Source of the DNA: Wenjunlia tyrosinilytica
GTDB lineage: Bacteria; Actinomycetota; Actinomycetes; Streptomycetales; Streptomycetaceae
Length of the DNA stretch: 64,000 nucleotides
Direction of reading: 5' to 3'
Assembly: GCF_014646055.1 (NCBI RefSeq)
Contig: NZ_BMMS01000015.1
Coordinates: 124,001 to 188,000 of the forward strand
Of this stretch, positions 25,597-33,975 are shown one piece after another. Each line of letters begins with the position of its first letter. Position 1 is the stretch's first letter. The notes beneath the pieces are model-generated. The model worked only from the letters and a program-made list of their open reading frames with translations, had not been told where the DNA came from and searched no databases. The position numbers and the translations under genes are program-made.

Positions 25597-27002
25597 AGGT
25601 CGTCGTTGTCGGGGCGGGGCCGGCCGGGATGCATGCCGCGGTGGCGGCGGCTCGGGGCGGGGCCCGCGTCGTGCTCGTCGATTCCGCTCCGCAGGCCGGT
25701 GGGCAGTATTACCGGCGGCCTCCGGGGGGCACCGCAGCGCTGCCGCACGTGTTCGAGGAGCTGCGGCGCCAGCCGCGCATCGAGCATCTCCCGGACGCCA
25801 CCGTGTGGGCCATGGAAGCCGTGCCCGGCGGCCTTCACCGCCTCCATGTGCAGCAAGGGCCCGCCGACGCGCCCGGACGGCGCTCCATGACCATCGAGGC
25901 CGCCGCCCTCGTGCTCGCCACCGGTGCCTACGACCGTGTGGTGCCGTTTCCCGGCTGGGATCTGCCGGGCGTCTACACCGCCGGTGCCGCACAAGCCCTC
26001 GCCAAGAGCCAGCGCGTCGCGGTCGGCCGCCGCGTCCTGGTCTGCGGAACCGGACCGTTCCTCCTCCCCGTCGCCCGGTCCCTGCTGGCAGTCGGAGCCG
26101 AAGTGGCCGGCGTTCTCGAAGCCAACGCCCCGGCAACCTGCCTGCGCGGCTGGCTGCGCCGCCCGGCGCACCCATGGCACCACCGCGCCAAGGCCGCCGA
26201 ACTGGCCGGATACGCGGCCCTTCTCGCCCGCCACCGCGTCCCCTACCGGCCCCGCACGGCCGTGATCGCGGCCCATGGCACGGACCACGTCGAGGCCGTC
26301 ACCACCGCGCGGCTCGACCCCGACTGGAACCCCGTCCCCGGCAGCGAACGCCGCTTCGCCGTGGACGCCGTGTGCGTCGGCCATGGCTTCACCCCCCAAC
26401 TGGAGCCCGTGATCGCGGCCGGCTGCCGCACTCGCGGCGGCTTCGCCGAGGTCGACGACCGGCAGGCCACCTCCGTACCCGGGGTGTTCGCCGCGGGGGA
26501 GCTCACGGGGATCGGCGGCGCCGACCTCTCCGCCGCCGAAGGCACCGTCGCCGGATGCGCCGCCGCCCGCCATCTCGGCCATGCCCCCGACCCCGCCCGG
26601 GAAGCGGCCGCCCGCCGCCGTGTGCGCCATTGGCGCGACTTCGCCGCAGCCCTCGCCGCCGCACACCCGGTCCGCCCCGGCTGGCAGACGTGGGCGGCCG
26701 ACGACACGCTCGTCTGCCGTTGCGAGGAAGTCACCGTCCGCGAGCTGCGGGACGCTGTCGAGCACCACCGCGCCCGCGGCGCACGCTCGTTGAAGCTGCT
26801 CTGCCGGGTCGGCCTCGGCCCGTGCCAGGGAAGGATCTGCGGCCGCAACGCCACCGAACTCGCCGACGCGTTCCTGCGCGAGCGCGGGGCACCGCCCCTG
26901 CTCGACCCGGACGCCGCGGCCAAACGCCCCCTGGCCGCCCCCGTCCGGCTGGCCGACCTCGCCACCCCGCCCACCGCGTACGAAGCCCAGGAGGGGACAT
27001 GA
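25590..27002 (+). CDS. FAD/NAD(P)-dependent subunit with C-terminal BFD-like [2Fe-2S] domain
   Basis: A 470-residue flavoprotein. It opens with VKVVVVGAGPAGMHAAVAAA (FAD), has RVLVCGTGPFLLPVARSLL (second nucleotide motif) and GVFAAGELTGIGGADLSAAEG (FAD closing motif). A C-terminal BFD-like domain follows, with TLVCRCEEVTVRELRDAV and VGLGPCQGRICG, giving the four Cys of a [2Fe-2S] cluster. This architecture is the alpha subunit (HcnB/OoxA-like) of heteromeric D-hydroxyproline and opine/nopaline-type dehydrogenases. It takes electrons from the DAO-like subunit. GTG codons at 25590 and 25593 overlap the previous stop. It is followed by a 24-codon ORF and the racemase. Confidence 0.9.
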   Translation: MVKVVVVGAGPAGMHAAVAAARGGARVVLVDSAPQAGGQYYRRPPGGTAALPHVFEELRRQPRIEHLPDATVWAMEAVPGGLHRLHVQQGPADAPGRRSMTIEAAALVLATGAYDRVVPFPGWDLPGVYTAGAAQALAKSQRVAVGRRVLVCGTGPFLLPVARSLLAVGAEVAGVLEANAPATCLRGWLRRPAHPWHHRAKAAELAGYAALLARHRVPYRPRTAVIAAHGTDHVEAVTTARLDPDWNPVPGSERRFAVDAVCVGHGFTPQLEPVIAAGCRTRGGFAEVDDRQATSVPGVFAAGELTGIGGADLSAAEGTVAGCAAARHLGHAPDPAREAAARRRVRHWRDFAAALAAAHPVRPGWQTWAADDTLVCRCEEVTVRELRDAVEHHRARGARSLKLLCRVGLGPCQGRICGRNATELADAFLRERGAPPLLDPDAAAKRPLAAPVRLADLATPPTAYEAQEGT

Positions 27003-27073
27003 CCCACACGCCCGGCGCGGCGAGCGGCACGACCGCGCGGCCCCGCGCCCCGTACCCCGGACAGGTGGCCTGA
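26999..27073 (+). CDS. 24-codon linker ORF between two operon genes
   Basis: ATG at 26999 overlaps the stop of the flavoprotein gene (ATGA), and its own TGA at 27071-27073 overlaps the ATG of the racemase (TGATG). The predicted peptide begins MTHTPGAASGTTARPR and ends YPGQVA. It has no motif. It keeps ribosomes moving between the two flanking genes and a GAGGGG ribosome site precedes it. It could be a scar of a lost gene (a deaminase is often found in hydroxyproline operons) or a coupling leader. Confidence 0.45.
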   Translation: MTHTPGAASGTTARPRAPYPGQVA

Positions 27074-28074
27074 TGCGTGCCGCGCGGTGCTTCAGCGCCG
27101 TCGACTCGCACACCGAGGGCATGCCGACGCGCGTCGTCACGGGCGGCATCGGTGCCGTCCCCGGCGCGACCATGGCCGAGCGGCGCGAGTACTTCGCCGA
27201 ACACCTCGACCACGTCCGTGAACTGCTCGTCAATGAGCCGAGGGGCCACGGAGCCATGAGCGGGGCCGTCCTCCAGCCGCCCACCCGACCGGACGCGGAC
27301 TGGGGAGTGCTGTACATCGAGGTCTCCGGCCTGCTGCCCATGTGCGGGCACGGCACCATCGGCGTGGCCACCGTCCTCGTGGAGACCGGCATGGTCGAGG
27401 TGACCGAGCCGGTGACCACCGTCCGCCTCGACACTCCCGCCGGACTGGTCGAGGTCGAGGTCGCCGTCCGCGAAGGGCGCGCCGAGTCGGCCACGTTCCG
27501 CAATGTCCCCGCCTATGTCCACGCGCTCGACGAGGTGGTGGACGTGCCCGGCCACGGCAAGGTCCGCTACGACATGGCCTACGGCGGCAACTTCTACGCC
27601 ATCCTCCCCCTCGCCGACCTCGGGATCCCGTTCGACAAGGCCGAGAAGGACCGGATCCTGGCCGCGGGCCTGGCCGTCATGGCGGCCGTCAACGAGCAAC
27701 GACGGCCCCAGCACGCGCTCGACCCGGCCATCGGCGGCTGCAAGCACGTCCAGTTCACCGCCCCGGGCTCGGACGGAAGCCATGCCCGCAACGCCATGGC
27801 CATCCACCCCGGCTGGTTCGACCGTTCGCCGTGCGGCACCGGGACCAGCGCCCGCATGGCGCAGCTGCACGCCCGCGGTGAGCTGGCGCTGGGGGAGGAC
27901 TTCGTCAACGAGGCCCTGCTCGGCGGCCGGTTCACCGGCCGCCTCGTGGAGACCGCCCACGTGGGGGACCGGGAGGCCGTCGTCCCCACCGTCACCGGCC
28001 GCGCCTGGATCACCGGCATGGGGCAGTACCTGCTGGACCCGTCCGACCCCTTCCCGAGGGGCTTCACGCTGTAG
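27073..28074 (+). CDS. Proline racemase family protein, probable 4-hydroxyproline 2-epimerase
   Basis: A 333-residue cytosolic enzyme that inverts the alpha-carbon of proline or hydroxyproline with two acid/base cysteines. Both are present: Cys91 in LPMCGHGTIG and Cys254 in SPCGTGTSARMA. This excludes the Cys/Thr trans-3-hydroxyproline dehydratase subtype. The N-terminal DSHTEGMPTRVV and NEPRGHGAMSG motifs are typical. In the operon it would turn L-trans-4-hydroxyproline into the D-cis form, the substrate of the upstream three-subunit dehydrogenase. Specificity for hydroxyproline over proline is inferred from that context. Translation starts inside the stop of the linker ORF. Confidence 0.9.
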   Translation: MRAARCFSAVDSHTEGMPTRVVTGGIGAVPGATMAERREYFAEHLDHVRELLVNEPRGHGAMSGAVLQPPTRPDADWGVLYIEVSGLLPMCGHGTIGVATVLVETGMVEVTEPVTTVRLDTPAGLVEVEVAVREGRAESATFRNVPAYVHALDEVVDVPGHGKVRYDMAYGGNFYAILPLADLGIPFDKAEKDRILAAGLAVMAAVNEQRRPQHALDPAIGGCKHVQFTAPGSDGSHARNAMAIHPGWFDRSPCGTGTSARMAQLHARGELALGEDFVNEALLGGRFTGRLVETAHVGDREAVVPTVTGRAWITGMGQYLLDPSDPFPRGFTL

Positions 28075-28103
28075 CGCCGCACACGGTCCAGGGCCGGGGC
28101 GGC

Positions 28104-29288
28104 TCAGGGCTGGAGGAGCACCTTGATGACGCCGTCCTCCTTGGTCTGGAACTTCTTGTAGCCCAGCGGGGCGTCCTCCAGCGGCATCTTGTGGGTGGCG
28201 AAGCCCTGGACACCCAAGGGGTCCTTGTCGGTGAGCAGCGGCAGGATGTCGTCCACCCAGCGCTTCACATTGGCCTGCCCCATCCGCAGATGCACCTGCT
28301 TGTCGAACAGCTTCAGCATCGGCAGCGGGTCCGCCATCCCTCCGTACACCCCGGTCAGCGAGATGGTGCCGCCGCGCCGCACGATCTCGATCGCCGTGTA
28401 GAAGGCCTGGAGGCGGTCGACCCCCGCGTGCTCCATCAGCTTCTGCGCCACGGTGGGCGGCAGCAGGCCGGTGACCTGCTGGGCCAGCTTGGCGGTGGGG
28501 GCTCCGTGCGCCTCCATCCCGACCGCGTCGATCACGGAGTCCGGTCCGCGCCCGTCGGTCAGGTCCCGGACCGTGTCCACCAGGTCCTTGGAGTGGTCGC
28601 TGAGGTCGATCGTGGTCACACCCCGGGCGCGTGCCCTCGCCAGCCGCTCCGGCACCAGGTCCACACCGATGACCTTCTCCGCCCCGCGATGCAGGGCCAT
28701 CCGTGACGCCATGTCTCCGATGGGCCCGAGTCCCAGCACGGCCACGCTGCCGCCGGGCGGGATCTCCGCGTACTCCACCGCCTGCCACGCCGTGGGCAGG
28801 AGGTCGGACAGGTAGACGAACCGCTCGTCCGGCGGGCCCTGGGGCACCGTGATCGGGAGTGTGTTGCCGAACGGCACCCGCAGGTACTCGGCCTGGCCAC
28901 CGGGCATCTGGCCGTACAGCTTGGTGTAGCCGAACTGCGCCGCGCCCATGCCGCGGTCGCGCACCTGGGTGGTCTCGCACTGCGAGTGCAGGCCCTTGGC
29001 GCACATGTAGCACGTTCCGCAGGAGACATTGAAGGGAATGACGACGCGGTCTCCCACCTTGACCCCCGTCACCTCCGCGCCCACTTCCTCGACGATGCCC
29101 ATCGGCTCATGGCCGAGGATGTCGCCGGGGTCGATGAACGGGCCGAGCACCTCGTACAGGTGGAGGTCCGAGCCGCAGATCCCCGTCGATGTGATCTTCA
29201 CGATGACGTCGGTCTGCCGGTGCAGCCGCGGGTCGGGGACCGTGTCCACCCGGACGTCGCGCTTTCCGTGCCAGGTCAGAGCCCTCAT
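28104..29288 (-). CDS. Zinc-dependent alcohol dehydrogenase (MDR family)
   Basis: A 394-residue medium-chain dehydrogenase. Catalytic zinc ligands are seen as Cys38 in STGICGSDLHLYE and His60-Glu61 in DILGHEPMG. The structural-zinc lobe is SCGTCYMCAKGLHSQCE. The nucleotide motif VLGLGPIGDMASRMAL with VIGVDLVPERLAR indicates NAD(H). The long insertions and overall pattern resemble glutathione-independent formaldehyde/threonine-type dehydrogenases. The substrate is not predictable. It converges on the racemase with a gap of under 30 bases and is read in the same direction as the SDR upstream of it, but with 120 bases between. Confidence 0.92.
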   Translation of the reverse strand: MRALTWHGKRDVRVDTVPDPRLHRQTDVIVKITSTGICGSDLHLYEVLGPFIDPGDILGHEPMGIVEEVGAEVTGVKVGDRVVIPFNVSCGTCYMCAKGLHSQCETTQVRDRGMGAAQFGYTKLYGQMPGGQAEYLRVPFGNTLPITVPQGPPDERFVYLSDLLPTAWQAVEYAEIPPGGSVAVLGLGPIGDMASRMALHRGAEKVIGVDLVPERLARARARGVTTIDLSDHSKDLVDTVRDLTDGRGPDSVIDAVGMEAHGAPTAKLAQQVTGLLPPTVAQKLMEHAGVDRLQAFYTAIEIVRRGGTISLTGVYGGMADPLPMLKLFDKQVHLRMGQANVKRWVDDILPLLTDKDPLGVQGFATHKMPLEDAPLGYKKFQTKEDGVIKVLLQP

Positions 29289-29411
29289 CGGTGCCTCCTT
29301 CCGTCCGCGCTGGTCCGCGGTCGGTGTTCGGGCGCGTCCGTCCGGGTAGCCAGCCTGCGGCCGTCCAAACGCGGGCCGGGGACCGTCCGATCGCCGGCGC
29401 CGCTCGCGGGC

Positions 29412-30386
29412 CTAGCCGGAGGCGGCCCGGCCGCGCTGGTTGAACCTGTCCGCCGCCCTCTCGTTGAGCACGCCCGCCAGACGGCGCAGCCGGGAGCGGG
29501 CGGTACGGGCGGGACCCGCCAGGTCCTGGCCCTCGACCAGGCCGGAGGGGGCTCCGCCCTCCGGCAGGAACCGGGCGACCAGGGTGCTCAGCCGGGTCGT
29601 CAGCACGGGGGCCAGGCCGTGGAACTTCGCCCCGGCGCGGGCCACCGGAGTCAGGACGATGCGGGTACGGCGGCGCTCGACGGCGTTGACGATGCGGGCC
29701 GCGGCCCGTTCCGCGTCCATCGACAGCAGCGGCAGTCCGGCGATGGCCGAGAACCAGGCGAACTCACGTTCGGCGTCGCCGCCGAACAGCGCGTGCACGG
29801 GCGCCGAGCCGGTCCGCATCAGCCCCGGGTGCACGGCGGTGACGGTGATGCCGTAGCGGGCCTGCTCCTCGTGCAGCCCCTCGGCCAGGGCGGCGACGGC
29901 GGCCTTGGCGCAGGAGTACGGCAGCAGGTGCGGCACCGCCAGCAGGCCGCCGATGGAGCCGATCAGCGCCAGTCGCCCGCCCGTGGAGCTGCGGCGCAGA
30001 TGGGGCAGGGCCTCGAGGGAGGTGTTGAGGGCGCCGAAGAAGATCGAGTCCATGGCGCTGCGGAACTCGTCCGCTCCCACGGCGCCGACCGGCCCGACCT
30101 GGATGATGCCGGCGTTGCCGATGACGACGTCCACGCTGCCGGTGTCCCGCGCGGCATCGGCCATGAGCTTGCGCACGGCCTCGCGGTCCCTGACGTCGCA
30201 GACGGCGGTGCGGACCTCCACACCGGCCCGGGTGCGCAGCAGCTCGGCGGCCTCGTCCAGCTCGTGCGGGTCCCGGGCGGCCGCCGTCACCCGGCAGCCC
30301 CGGTCGGCAAGCTCTCGGGCGATCAGCAGTCCCAGGCCGCGTGAACCGCCGGTGACGACGGCGGACAGCCCCTCCAGGTCCGACAT
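29412..30386 (-). CDS. Short-chain dehydrogenase/reductase
   Basis: A 324-residue SDR. Seen: the cofactor motif VVTGGSRGLGLLIARELA, NAGIIQVGPVG, the Ser of LALIGSIGGLL, and the catalytic YSCAKAA (Y-x-x-x-K). Arg after the first beta strand suggests NADP(H). A 70-residue basic C-terminal extension after the fold is unusual for a classical SDR and may contact membrane or nucleic acid. The start at 30386 follows an AGGAGGT site 4 bases upstream. A five-copy 13 bp repeat lies 39-103 bases upstream of the start. No partner gene suggests a pathway. Confidence 0.9.
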   Translation of the reverse strand: MSDLEGLSAVVTGGSRGLGLLIARELADRGCRVTAAARDPHELDEAAELLRTRAGVEVRTAVCDVRDREAVRKLMADAARDTGSVDVVIGNAGIIQVGPVGAVGADEFRSAMDSIFFGALNTSLEALPHLRRSSTGGRLALIGSIGGLLAVPHLLPYSCAKAAVAALAEGLHEEQARYGITVTAVHPGLMRTGSAPVHALFGGDAEREFAWFSAIAGLPLLSMDAERAAARIVNAVERRRTRIVLTPVARAGAKFHGLAPVLTTRLSTLVARFLPEGGAPSGLVEGQDLAGPARTARSRLRRLAGVLNERAADRFNQRGRAASG

Positions 30387-30424
30387 GGCGACCTCCTGGT
30401 CAATGGGTCGATGGGCGGATGCTT

Positions 30425-30489
30425 TGACAGGTTGCGGTGACAGGTTGCGGTGACAGGTTGGAGTGACAGGTTGAGTTGACAGGTTGAAC
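30425..30489. repeat. Five tandem 13 bp repeats upstream of the SDR gene
   Basis: Units starting tgacaggttg occur at exactly 13 bp spacing: 30425, 30438, 30451, 30464 and 30477. The first two are identical (tgacaggttgcgg) and the last three vary in the final three bases. The array lies in the divergent spacer between the SDR (start 30386) and the small acidic protein (start 30566). Regular iterons at a promoter may bind a regulator. TTGACA also appears at the first and last units. Confidence 0.9.
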
Positions 30490-30565
30490 GGTCGATCGCG
30501 GCCGACCGTGATCGATTGCGGTTGTCCGCACCTGGGTACCCGTCGTGCCCCCGAAGGAGTCACAG

Positions 30566-30832
30566 ATGCCGCGGAAGGGTGAGCGCATGACCGAGCGACA
30601 CGGTGACAAACCCGCTTCACGTCCCTCCCCCGTCCCCCGCGACCCCCAGGACCAGCAGGTGGGCGGCTTCGAGGGCCCCGACCCCTGGGATCCCGAGCAC
30701 CCCCCGCAGGCGGGGGCCGCAACGGAGGACGAGGCCGCAACGGACGGCGAGGCTGCAACGGACGGCGAGGCCGCAGAGGGCGGCGAGAGCGTCACCGAGG
30801 AGAACCACACACCCGAGGAACCCACCGCCTGA
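30566..30832 (+). CDS. Small acidic hypothetical protein, 88 aa
   Basis: An 88-residue protein with no recognised domain. The N-terminus is basic and the middle has QDQQVGGFEGPDPWDPEHPP. The C-terminal third is acidic with near-repeats AATEDEAATDGEAATDGEA. It looks intrinsically disordered. The ATG at 30566 is supported by AAGGAG six bases upstream; a second ATG at 30587 also has a GGAAGGG site. It is divergent from the SDR across the 13 bp repeat array and followed by a strong hairpin. Confidence 0.65.
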   Translation: MPRKGERMTERHGDKPASRPSPVPRDPQDQQVGGFEGPDPWDPEHPPQAGAATEDEAATDGEAATDGEAAEGGESVTEENHTPEEPTA

Positions 30833-30860
30833 CCCCGGACGGCCCCCGGACGGCCCCCGC

Positions 30861-30906
30861 CCCCTAGGGCGCCCGGCGGGGGCTCGCCGCCGGGCGCCCA
30901 GGGGGC
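30861..30906 (+). terminator. Long GC hairpin downstream of the small acidic gene
   Basis: gggcgcccggcgg (30867-30879) pairs perfectly with ccgccgggcgccc (30887-30899) around a 7-base loop. The stem extends outward through an A-A mismatch into a C-run/G-run. It lies 29 bases after the stop at 30832 and just ahead of the glucosaminidase promoter, insulating it. Confidence 0.75.
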
Positions 30907-30911
30907 AGGCG

Positions 30912-30940
30912 TTGACATGACTGGTTCAGCTCCCTAGCGT
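30912..30940 (+). promoter_or_regulatory. Promoter of the exo-beta-glucosaminidase gene
   Basis: A -35 hexamer TTGACA (30912-30917) and a -10-like TAGCGT (30935-30940) are separated by 17 bases. A CsnR-like operator begins 10 bases after the -10, so a bound repressor would block initiation or clearance. Transcription would start near 30947. Confidence 0.6.
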
Positions 30941-30950
30941 TCGCGGGAAG

Positions 30951-30971
30951 AGTTAGTAAAGTTTCTTAACT
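30951..30971. promoter_or_regulatory. CsnR-like operator in front of the glucosaminidase gene
   Basis: The site agttagtaaagtttcttaac (30951-30970) continues with t at 30971 and is an imperfect palindrome with GTTA-N11-TAAC ends. The ROK repressor CsnR of streptomycete chitosan utilisation recognises an AT-rich palindrome of this kind (TTAGGAAA/TTTCCTAA-like; known from the literature, recalled). A second copy with 16 of 20 identical bases lies between the ROK gene and the permease at about 35947-35966. Confidence 0.7.
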
Positions 30972-30996
30972 TACCCGGCCACCTGGGAGACACGCC

Positions 30997-33729
30997 GTGT
31001 TCCTCCGCCTGGCACGACCACGCCGACGGGCCCACCTCGCTTCGCTCGCGACCGTAGGCCTCCTGGCCTTCGCCCTCCCCGCGGGCGCCGACTCTCCGCA
31101 TCCGCACTCCCATCAGCGCCCCGCCGCCACCGCCGTCGCCTCGGCGCCGGGCGCGACGACACCGCTGGCGGGCTACGCCATCCAGTCCTCGGCCAAGGTC
31201 GACGACCCGCCCTCCGCCATCTCCGAACCGGGCTACCCGGCGAGCGGCTGGTACCCCGCGAGCCCCCGCTCGACCGTGCTCGCCGCGCTGCTGGCCAGCG
31301 GCAAGTACGCGGACCCGTTCTACTCGACCAACCTCAAGAACATCCCGGCGTCCGAGTTCTCCGTGCCGTGGTGGTACCGCTCCGACTTCACGGTCACCGA
31401 CACCAGCGAGCGCACCTACCTCGACTTCAGCGGGGTGCTGTCCGCCGCCGACGTATTCGTCAACGGCAGCCAGGTCGCCGCCAAGGACCAGGTCGCGGGC
31501 GCCTACACCCACCATGAGCTCGATGTCACCGACCTCGTCAAGGGCGGCACCAACACGGTCGCCTTCCGGATCCAGCCCAATGACCCCAGGAAGAACCTGA
31601 CCATGGGCTGGATCGACTGGCTGCAGCCGCCGCCCGACGAGAACATGGGCATCGTCCGCGACGTCCTGGTCCGCCGCGGGGGACCGGTGGCCCTGCGCGA
31701 CGCCCATGTGACGACCCGGCTCGCCGTGCCCGCGCTGGACACCGCCGACCTCACCGTCAAGGCCAAGGCGCGCAACGACTCCGCGTCCCCCGTCACCGCG
31801 ACGGTCTCCGGCACGATCGGCTCGGAGGCGTTCAGCCAGCAGGTGAGCCTGGCCGCGCACGAGACGAAGACCGTGACCTTCACGCCCGCCACCACCCCCC
31901 AGCTCCACCTGACCGACCCCAAGGTCTGGTGGCCCGCCGGGATGGGCGACCAGCCGCTGTACGACCTCGACCTGACCGCGACCGTCTCCGGCAGGAGCTC
32001 CGACACCGCTCATGAGAGCTTCGGCATCAGGGACGTCAAGGCGCCGCTCAACAGCGACGGGGCGCGCCAGTACTCCGTCAACGGCCGGCGGCTGCTGATC
32101 AAGGGCGGCGGCTGGTCCCCGGACGAGTTCCTGCGCTGGGACCGCACCTATGTCGAGGACCGCCTCAAGTACGCGCTCGACCTCGGCCTGAACACCATCC
32201 GGCTCGAGGGCCACATCGAGCCCGACGAGTTCTTCGACCTCACCGACCGCTACGGCATCCTCACCCTCCCGGGGTGGGAGTGCTGCGACAAGTGGGAGGG
32301 CAACAACAACGGCGGTGAGCCCGGCGACAAGTGGACCTCCGCCGACTTCCCCGTCGCCAAGGCGTCCATGGCCGCCGAGGCAGCCCGGCTGCGCGACCAC
32401 CCCAGCGTCATCTCGTTCCTCATCGGCAGTGACTTCGCCCCCGACGCCACGGTCGAGAAGACCTATGTCGACGCGCTCAAGGCCGCCGACTGGCCCACCC
32501 CCGTGGTCTCCGCCGCCTCCGACAAGTCCTCGCCGATCACGGGTCGTTCGGGCATGAAGATGACAGGGCCCTATGACTGGGTGCCACCCAACTACTGGTA
32601 CGCCAAACGCGAGGGCGGAGCCACCGGCTTCAACTCCGAGACCAGCGCGGGCCCCGACATCCCCACGCTCGACACCTTGAAGCGGATGATGTCGCCGAGC
32701 GAGCTCGAGACCCTGTGGAAGAACCCCTCGGCCAAGCAGTACCACCGCTCGCCGTCCGGGACCTTCAGCGATCTCAAGATCTTCGGCAACGCGCTGGGCG
32801 GCCGCTACGGCCCACCGTCAGGGCTCGAGGACTACGTGCGCAAGGCGCAGCTCGCCCAGTACGAGGCGGTCCGCGCCCAGTTCGAGTCCTACGGGCGCAA
32901 TGCCACCGACGGCTCGAAGCCGGCGACCGGCGTCGTGTACTGGATGTTCAACAGCGGCTGGACCTCGCTGCACTGGCAGCTCTTCGACCGCTACATGGAC
33001 CAGGGCGGCGCCTACTTCGGCGCCAAGAAGGCCAATGAGCCGCTGCACATCCAGTACTCCTACGACTCCCGCTCGGTGGTCGTGGTCAACAACCGGCACG
33101 GCTCGGCGTCCGGACTCACCGCCCGGGTGAGCCTGTACAACACCGACGGGACAAGGAAGTTCGACCAGAGCGCCACGGGAGTGAGCGTCCCCGGCGACGG
33201 CGGCAAGGCCAAGGCTCTGACCGTCCCCTCCGACGTCGGCGGCCTGTCCACCACCTACCTCGCCAAACTCGTGCTCACCGACAGCTCCGGCAAGGAGGTC
33301 TCCCGCAACGTCTACTGGCTCTCCACCAAGCCCGACGTCCTCGACTGGGACAACACCGACTGGTACTACACCCCGACCACCAGCTACGGCGACCTCAAGG
33401 GCCTGAACAGCATGGCGAAGGCGACCGTGACCGCGGGCGCCCGGACCACGGCCAACGGGGACGGGACGGCGACGACCACCGTCACCCTGCGCAACACCGG
33501 CACCGGCCGGACGCCCGCCCTGCTGACGGACGCCCATGTCGTCGGCGCCGACGGCACCCCAGTGCTGCCGGTGGAGTGGAACGACAACGAGGTGAGCCTG
33601 TGGCCCGGTGAGTCGGCCACCCTCACCGCCACGTACCGCACCTCGGACCTCCATGGGTCCCGGCCGTCGGTGCGGATCTCCGGGTGGAACACGGCGACCT
33701 CGACCGTGCCCGCGGCCAGTCGCCGGTGA
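30997..33729 (+). CDS. Secreted GH2 exo-beta-D-glucosaminidase
   Basis: A 910-residue exported enzyme that removes glucosamine from the non-reducing end of chitosan and its oligomers. Seen: a signal peptide (about residues 1-32), a GH2 sugar-binding domain with VPWWYRSDFTV and YLDFSGVLSAADVFVNG, immunoglobulin-like domains, and a barrel with LLIKGGGWSPDEFLRWD. The acid/base is Asp479 in SFLIGSDFAPD and the nucleophile is Glu548 in GFNSETSAGPD. The Ser-Asp at the acid/base position, in place of the usual Asn-Glu of GH2, is the signature of CsxA-type glucosaminidases. GTG at 30997 is preceded by GGGAG. A promoter with a ROK-type operator lies directly upstream. Confidence 0.93.
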   Translation: MFLRLARPRRRAHLASLATVGLLAFALPAGADSPHPHSHQRPAATAVASAPGATTPLAGYAIQSSAKVDDPPSAISEPGYPASGWYPASPRSTVLAALLASGKYADPFYSTNLKNIPASEFSVPWWYRSDFTVTDTSERTYLDFSGVLSAADVFVNGSQVAAKDQVAGAYTHHELDVTDLVKGGTNTVAFRIQPNDPRKNLTMGWIDWLQPPPDENMGIVRDVLVRRGGPVALRDAHVTTRLAVPALDTADLTVKAKARNDSASPVTATVSGTIGSEAFSQQVSLAAHETKTVTFTPATTPQLHLTDPKVWWPAGMGDQPLYDLDLTATVSGRSSDTAHESFGIRDVKAPLNSDGARQYSVNGRRLLIKGGGWSPDEFLRWDRTYVEDRLKYALDLGLNTIRLEGHIEPDEFFDLTDRYGILTLPGWECCDKWEGNNNGGEPGDKWTSADFPVAKASMAAEAARLRDHPSVISFLIGSDFAPDATVEKTYVDALKAADWPTPVVSAASDKSSPITGRSGMKMTGPYDWVPPNYWYAKREGGATGFNSETSAGPDIPTLDTLKRMMSPSELETLWKNPSAKQYHRSPSGTFSDLKIFGNALGGRYGPPSGLEDYVRKAQLAQYEAVRAQFESYGRNATDGSKPATGVVYWMFNSGWTSLHWQLFDRYMDQGGAYFGAKKANEPLHIQYSYDSRSVVVVNNRHGSASGLTARVSLYNTDGTRKFDQSATGVSVPGDGGKAKALTVPSDVGGLSTTYLAKLVLTDSSGKEVSRNVYWLSTKPDVLDWDNTDWYYTPTTSYGDLKGLNSMAKATVTAGARTTANGDGTATTTVTLRNTGTGRTPALLTDAHVVGADGTPVLPVEWNDNEVSLWPGESATLTATYRTSDLHGSRPSVRISGWNTATSTVPAASRR

Positions 33730-33832
33730 CCGAATCGCGGGTGACCAGCCGTCGGTGACCGAACCGTCGGTGACGAACCGACGGTGACCATGTCGCCCGC
33801 CACCGAGTAGGGAAGGGCCGGGACACCGGACC

Positions 33833-33863
33833 GCCCCCTCGCCCCTCGCCGGGGCGAGGGGGC
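33833..33863. terminator. Perfect 13 bp hairpin between convergent genes
   Basis: gccccctcgcccc (33833-33845) pairs with ggggcgagggggc (33851-33863) around a 5-base loop. It separates the glucosaminidase (ends 33729) from the GNAT gene (ends 33976). Several further G-rich partial copies of gcgaggggg follow up to about 33912. Just before it, near 33740-33790, ggtgacc/cggtga motifs recur. Confidence 0.75.
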
Positions 33864-33975
33864 TCCGCCCCGCGAGGGAGCCCCGCCGCGAGGGGGATCA
33901 GGTGCGAGGGGGCTCGGCCGAGAGGGCCCGCTCTGCCGCGGAGGCGAGGCGGGGCCGCCGGGCGCGGCGGGGGGC

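Noticed and set aside
27073-28074. Trans-3-hydroxy-L-proline dehydratase
   Set aside because: That subtype has Thr in place of the second Cys. Here both Cys91 and Cys254 are present.
30425-30489. Replication-origin or plasmid iterons
   Set aside because: There are only five units, with no Rep gene, AT-rich zone or partition genes nearby.
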